From Halomonas elongata DSM 2581 (GTDB taxonomy: Bacteria > Pseudomonadota > Gammaproteobacteria > Pseudomonadales > Halomonadaceae), in NCBI RefSeq assembly GCF_000196875.2, contig NC_014532.2, positions 2,046,001-2,110,000 on the forward strand: a stretch of 64,000 bases of DNA, given 5' to 3'. Each line of letters begins with the position of its first letter. Within the stretch, counting starts at the first letter, position 1. Below are positions 62,978 to 64,000 of the stretch, in pieces. A program made the position numbers and the translations under genes. The notes beneath the pieces were generated by a model, which did no database searches, was not told where the DNA came from, and was given only the letters and a program-made list of their open reading frames with translations.

Positions 62978-64000
62978 GCCGGCGGCTACCCCACGGGAAA
63001 GCGAGCTGCTCGCCGAAAACGACCGGTTACGACGCATCTGCAATGCGCTGATCGAACGCGTCGAATCGAGCGGAGCGGCAAGCGGCGCCCCCTATACCGC
63101 CTTCGAACATACGGTACTGCTCGCCGAACAGGTTCGCGAGCGCACCGAGACGCTGCACCACACCCTCGACGAACTCGGCCAGGTCAACACTCAACTACGC
63201 GATGAGATCAGCAGTCGGGTGAACATTGAAGAGCGCCTGCGCGAGGCCAAGCAAGACGCCGAGACGGCCAACTTGTCGAAGACCAAGTTTCTGGCTGCAG
63301 TCAGTCATGACCTGTTACAGCCTCTCAACGCCGCACGCCTGTTCACCAGTGCATTGGCCGACCATGAAGTACCCGAGGCATCGCGCACCCTGGTCGGCCA
63401 GATCAGCCGCTCGCTCAAGGACGTCGAGACACTCCTGGGCACGCTGGTCGACATCTCTCGCCTCGACGCCGGAGTACTCAAACCCGATATCGCCCCCTTC
63501 GCTGCCGGCGAGCTGCTCGATGCACTAGCGGAGGAATATCACCAGGTCGCGGCGTCCCAAGGCCTGACACTGCACTATGTACCTTGCAATGTGGTAATCG
63601 ACTCCGATCTGCAGCTGCTGGCACGGGTAGTGCGCAACTTCCTCACCAACGCCATCCGTTACACCCGGCACGGCCGTGTGCTGCTGGGCTGCCGGCGACG
63701 TCCGCAGGGACTCGAAATCATTGTCGGCGATACCGGCCCGGGCATCGATGCCGGTCAACGCGAGGCGATCTTCCAGGAATTCCGCCGCGCCGATACCCGC
63801 GATGAAGGCCGGGAGCGAGGCCTGGGCCTGGGTCTGGCGATCGTCGACCGCATCGCTACCATGCTTTCTCATCCGCTGACACTGCACTCGGTGCCGGGGC
63901 ACGGTTCATCGTTCTCGGTGCTGGTACCCTATGGCCAGTTGGCGGCAGAGCCAGTGACGCGGGCCCCGTCCGGAACACTGCCCGTCGACGAACGATTGGC
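62946..64000 (+). CDS. nahK: histidine kinase, NahK/ErcS'-like, 3' end missing
   Basis: Open to the right edge (about 350 codons seen). An N-terminal coiled coil (ESELLAENDRLRRICNALIERV; RTETLHHTLDELGQVNTQLRDEI) leads to the H-box KFLAAVSHDLLQPLNAARLF and an ATPase domain: N-box VVRNFLTNAIRYTRHGRVLL, G1 GDTGPGIDAGQREAIFQEF, G2 GLGLGLAIVDRIA. The SHDLLQPLNAARLF box is that of NahK/ErcS' hybrid kinases, which often end in a receiver domain, here beyond the window. Start is uncertain: TTG 62946 (after GGGGTGG) or GTG 62967; both overlap nosP. Confidence 0.82.
   Translation, partial: MDTPGRQVESEPAATPRESELLAENDRLRRICNALIERVESSGAASGAPYTAFEHTVLLAEQVRERTETLHHTLDELGQVNTQLRDEISSRVNIEERLREAKQDAETANLSKTKFLAAVSHDLLQPLNAARLFTSALADHEVPEASRTLVGQISRSLKDVETLLGTLVDISRLDAGVLKPDIAPFAAGELLDALAEEYHQVAASQGLTLHYVPCNVVIDSDLQLLARVVRNFLTNAIRYTRHGRVLLGCRRRPQGLEIIVGDTGPGIDAGQREAIFQEFRRADTRDEGRERGLGLGLAIVDRIATMLSHPLTLHSVPGHGSSFSVLVPYGQLAAEPVTRAPSGTLPVDERL

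Noticed and set aside
1..64000. Insertion sequences, live prophage, plasmid origin or toxin-antitoxin pair
   Set aside because: No transposase, phage structural or replication gene and no TA pair was found; only the integrase remnant at 59.3 kb points to past mobility.

Overview
The window looks like a chromosome segment of a Halomonadaceae-type gammaproteobacterium (Halomonas or a close relative). Evidence is the high G+C, the gacA-uvrC-pgsA-tRNA(Gly,Cys,Leu) block typical of gammaproteobacteria, a NosP/NahK pair, TRAP transporters and very acidic exported proteins. This is an inference from gene content; no 16S gene is present. Nothing suggests a plasmid, a live prophage or a CRISPR array.

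Layout. 1-2.9 kb: the 3' part of a betaine-aldehyde-type dehydrogenase, a GFA-family protein and a YddG-like exporter. 3.0-19.0 kb: a visibly G+C-richer block holding a complete Xps-order type II secretion operon (gspE-F-G-H-I-J-K-L-M-N-D, minus strand), a small exported protein plus an exported GH3 beta-glucosidase (plus strand), and a MATE-tetR pair. The block is bounded on the right by the C-terminal stub of a lysR gene. 19.2-21.8 kb: an AraC regulator, Spo0M and an SMP-30 lactonase.

20.8-55.2 kb is a large arabinan/pentose locus. It holds an araFGH sugar ABC transporter, a second (oligosaccharide-type) ABC transporter with a GH51 arabinofuranosidase, a carbohydrate porin, an exported aldose epimerase, a LysR regulator, an L-arabinose 1-dehydrogenase, xylonate and arabonate dehydratases, three GH43 enzymes (two exported, one cytoplasmic), a TRAP transporter, a GPH-family symporter, two FAH-fold dehydratases, an alpha-ketoglutarate semialdehyde dehydrogenase and a GntR/FCD regulator. 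Read together, polymer is cut outside the cell, fragments pass the porin, several transporters import sugars or acids, and cytoplasmic enzymes convert L-arabinose (and probably D-xylose) without phosphorylation to alpha-ketoglutarate, a Weimberg-type route. No isomerase/kinase pathway genes are seen. The part from about 25.8 to 33.2 kb is visibly A+T-richer than its flanks, suggesting a different origin.

Two repeated promoter signatures tie the locus together: an ATGTTGWACATAT site at three promoters (candidate GntR operator), and an ACATAACCATCCAAT-type site at three others. The latter lies a fixed distance from what looks like the 5' stub of a lysR gene, suggesting that two copies of the regulator were lost after duplication.

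55.3-59.2 kb is housekeeping: tRNA-Ala, gacA, uvrC, pgsA and three tRNAs, followed by a decayed integrase start next to tRNA-Leu. 59.6-64 kb: a Hint-domain protein, about 950 bp of A+T-rich gene-poor DNA with two minus-strand terminators, and the nosP-nahK pair, the latter cut by the right edge.
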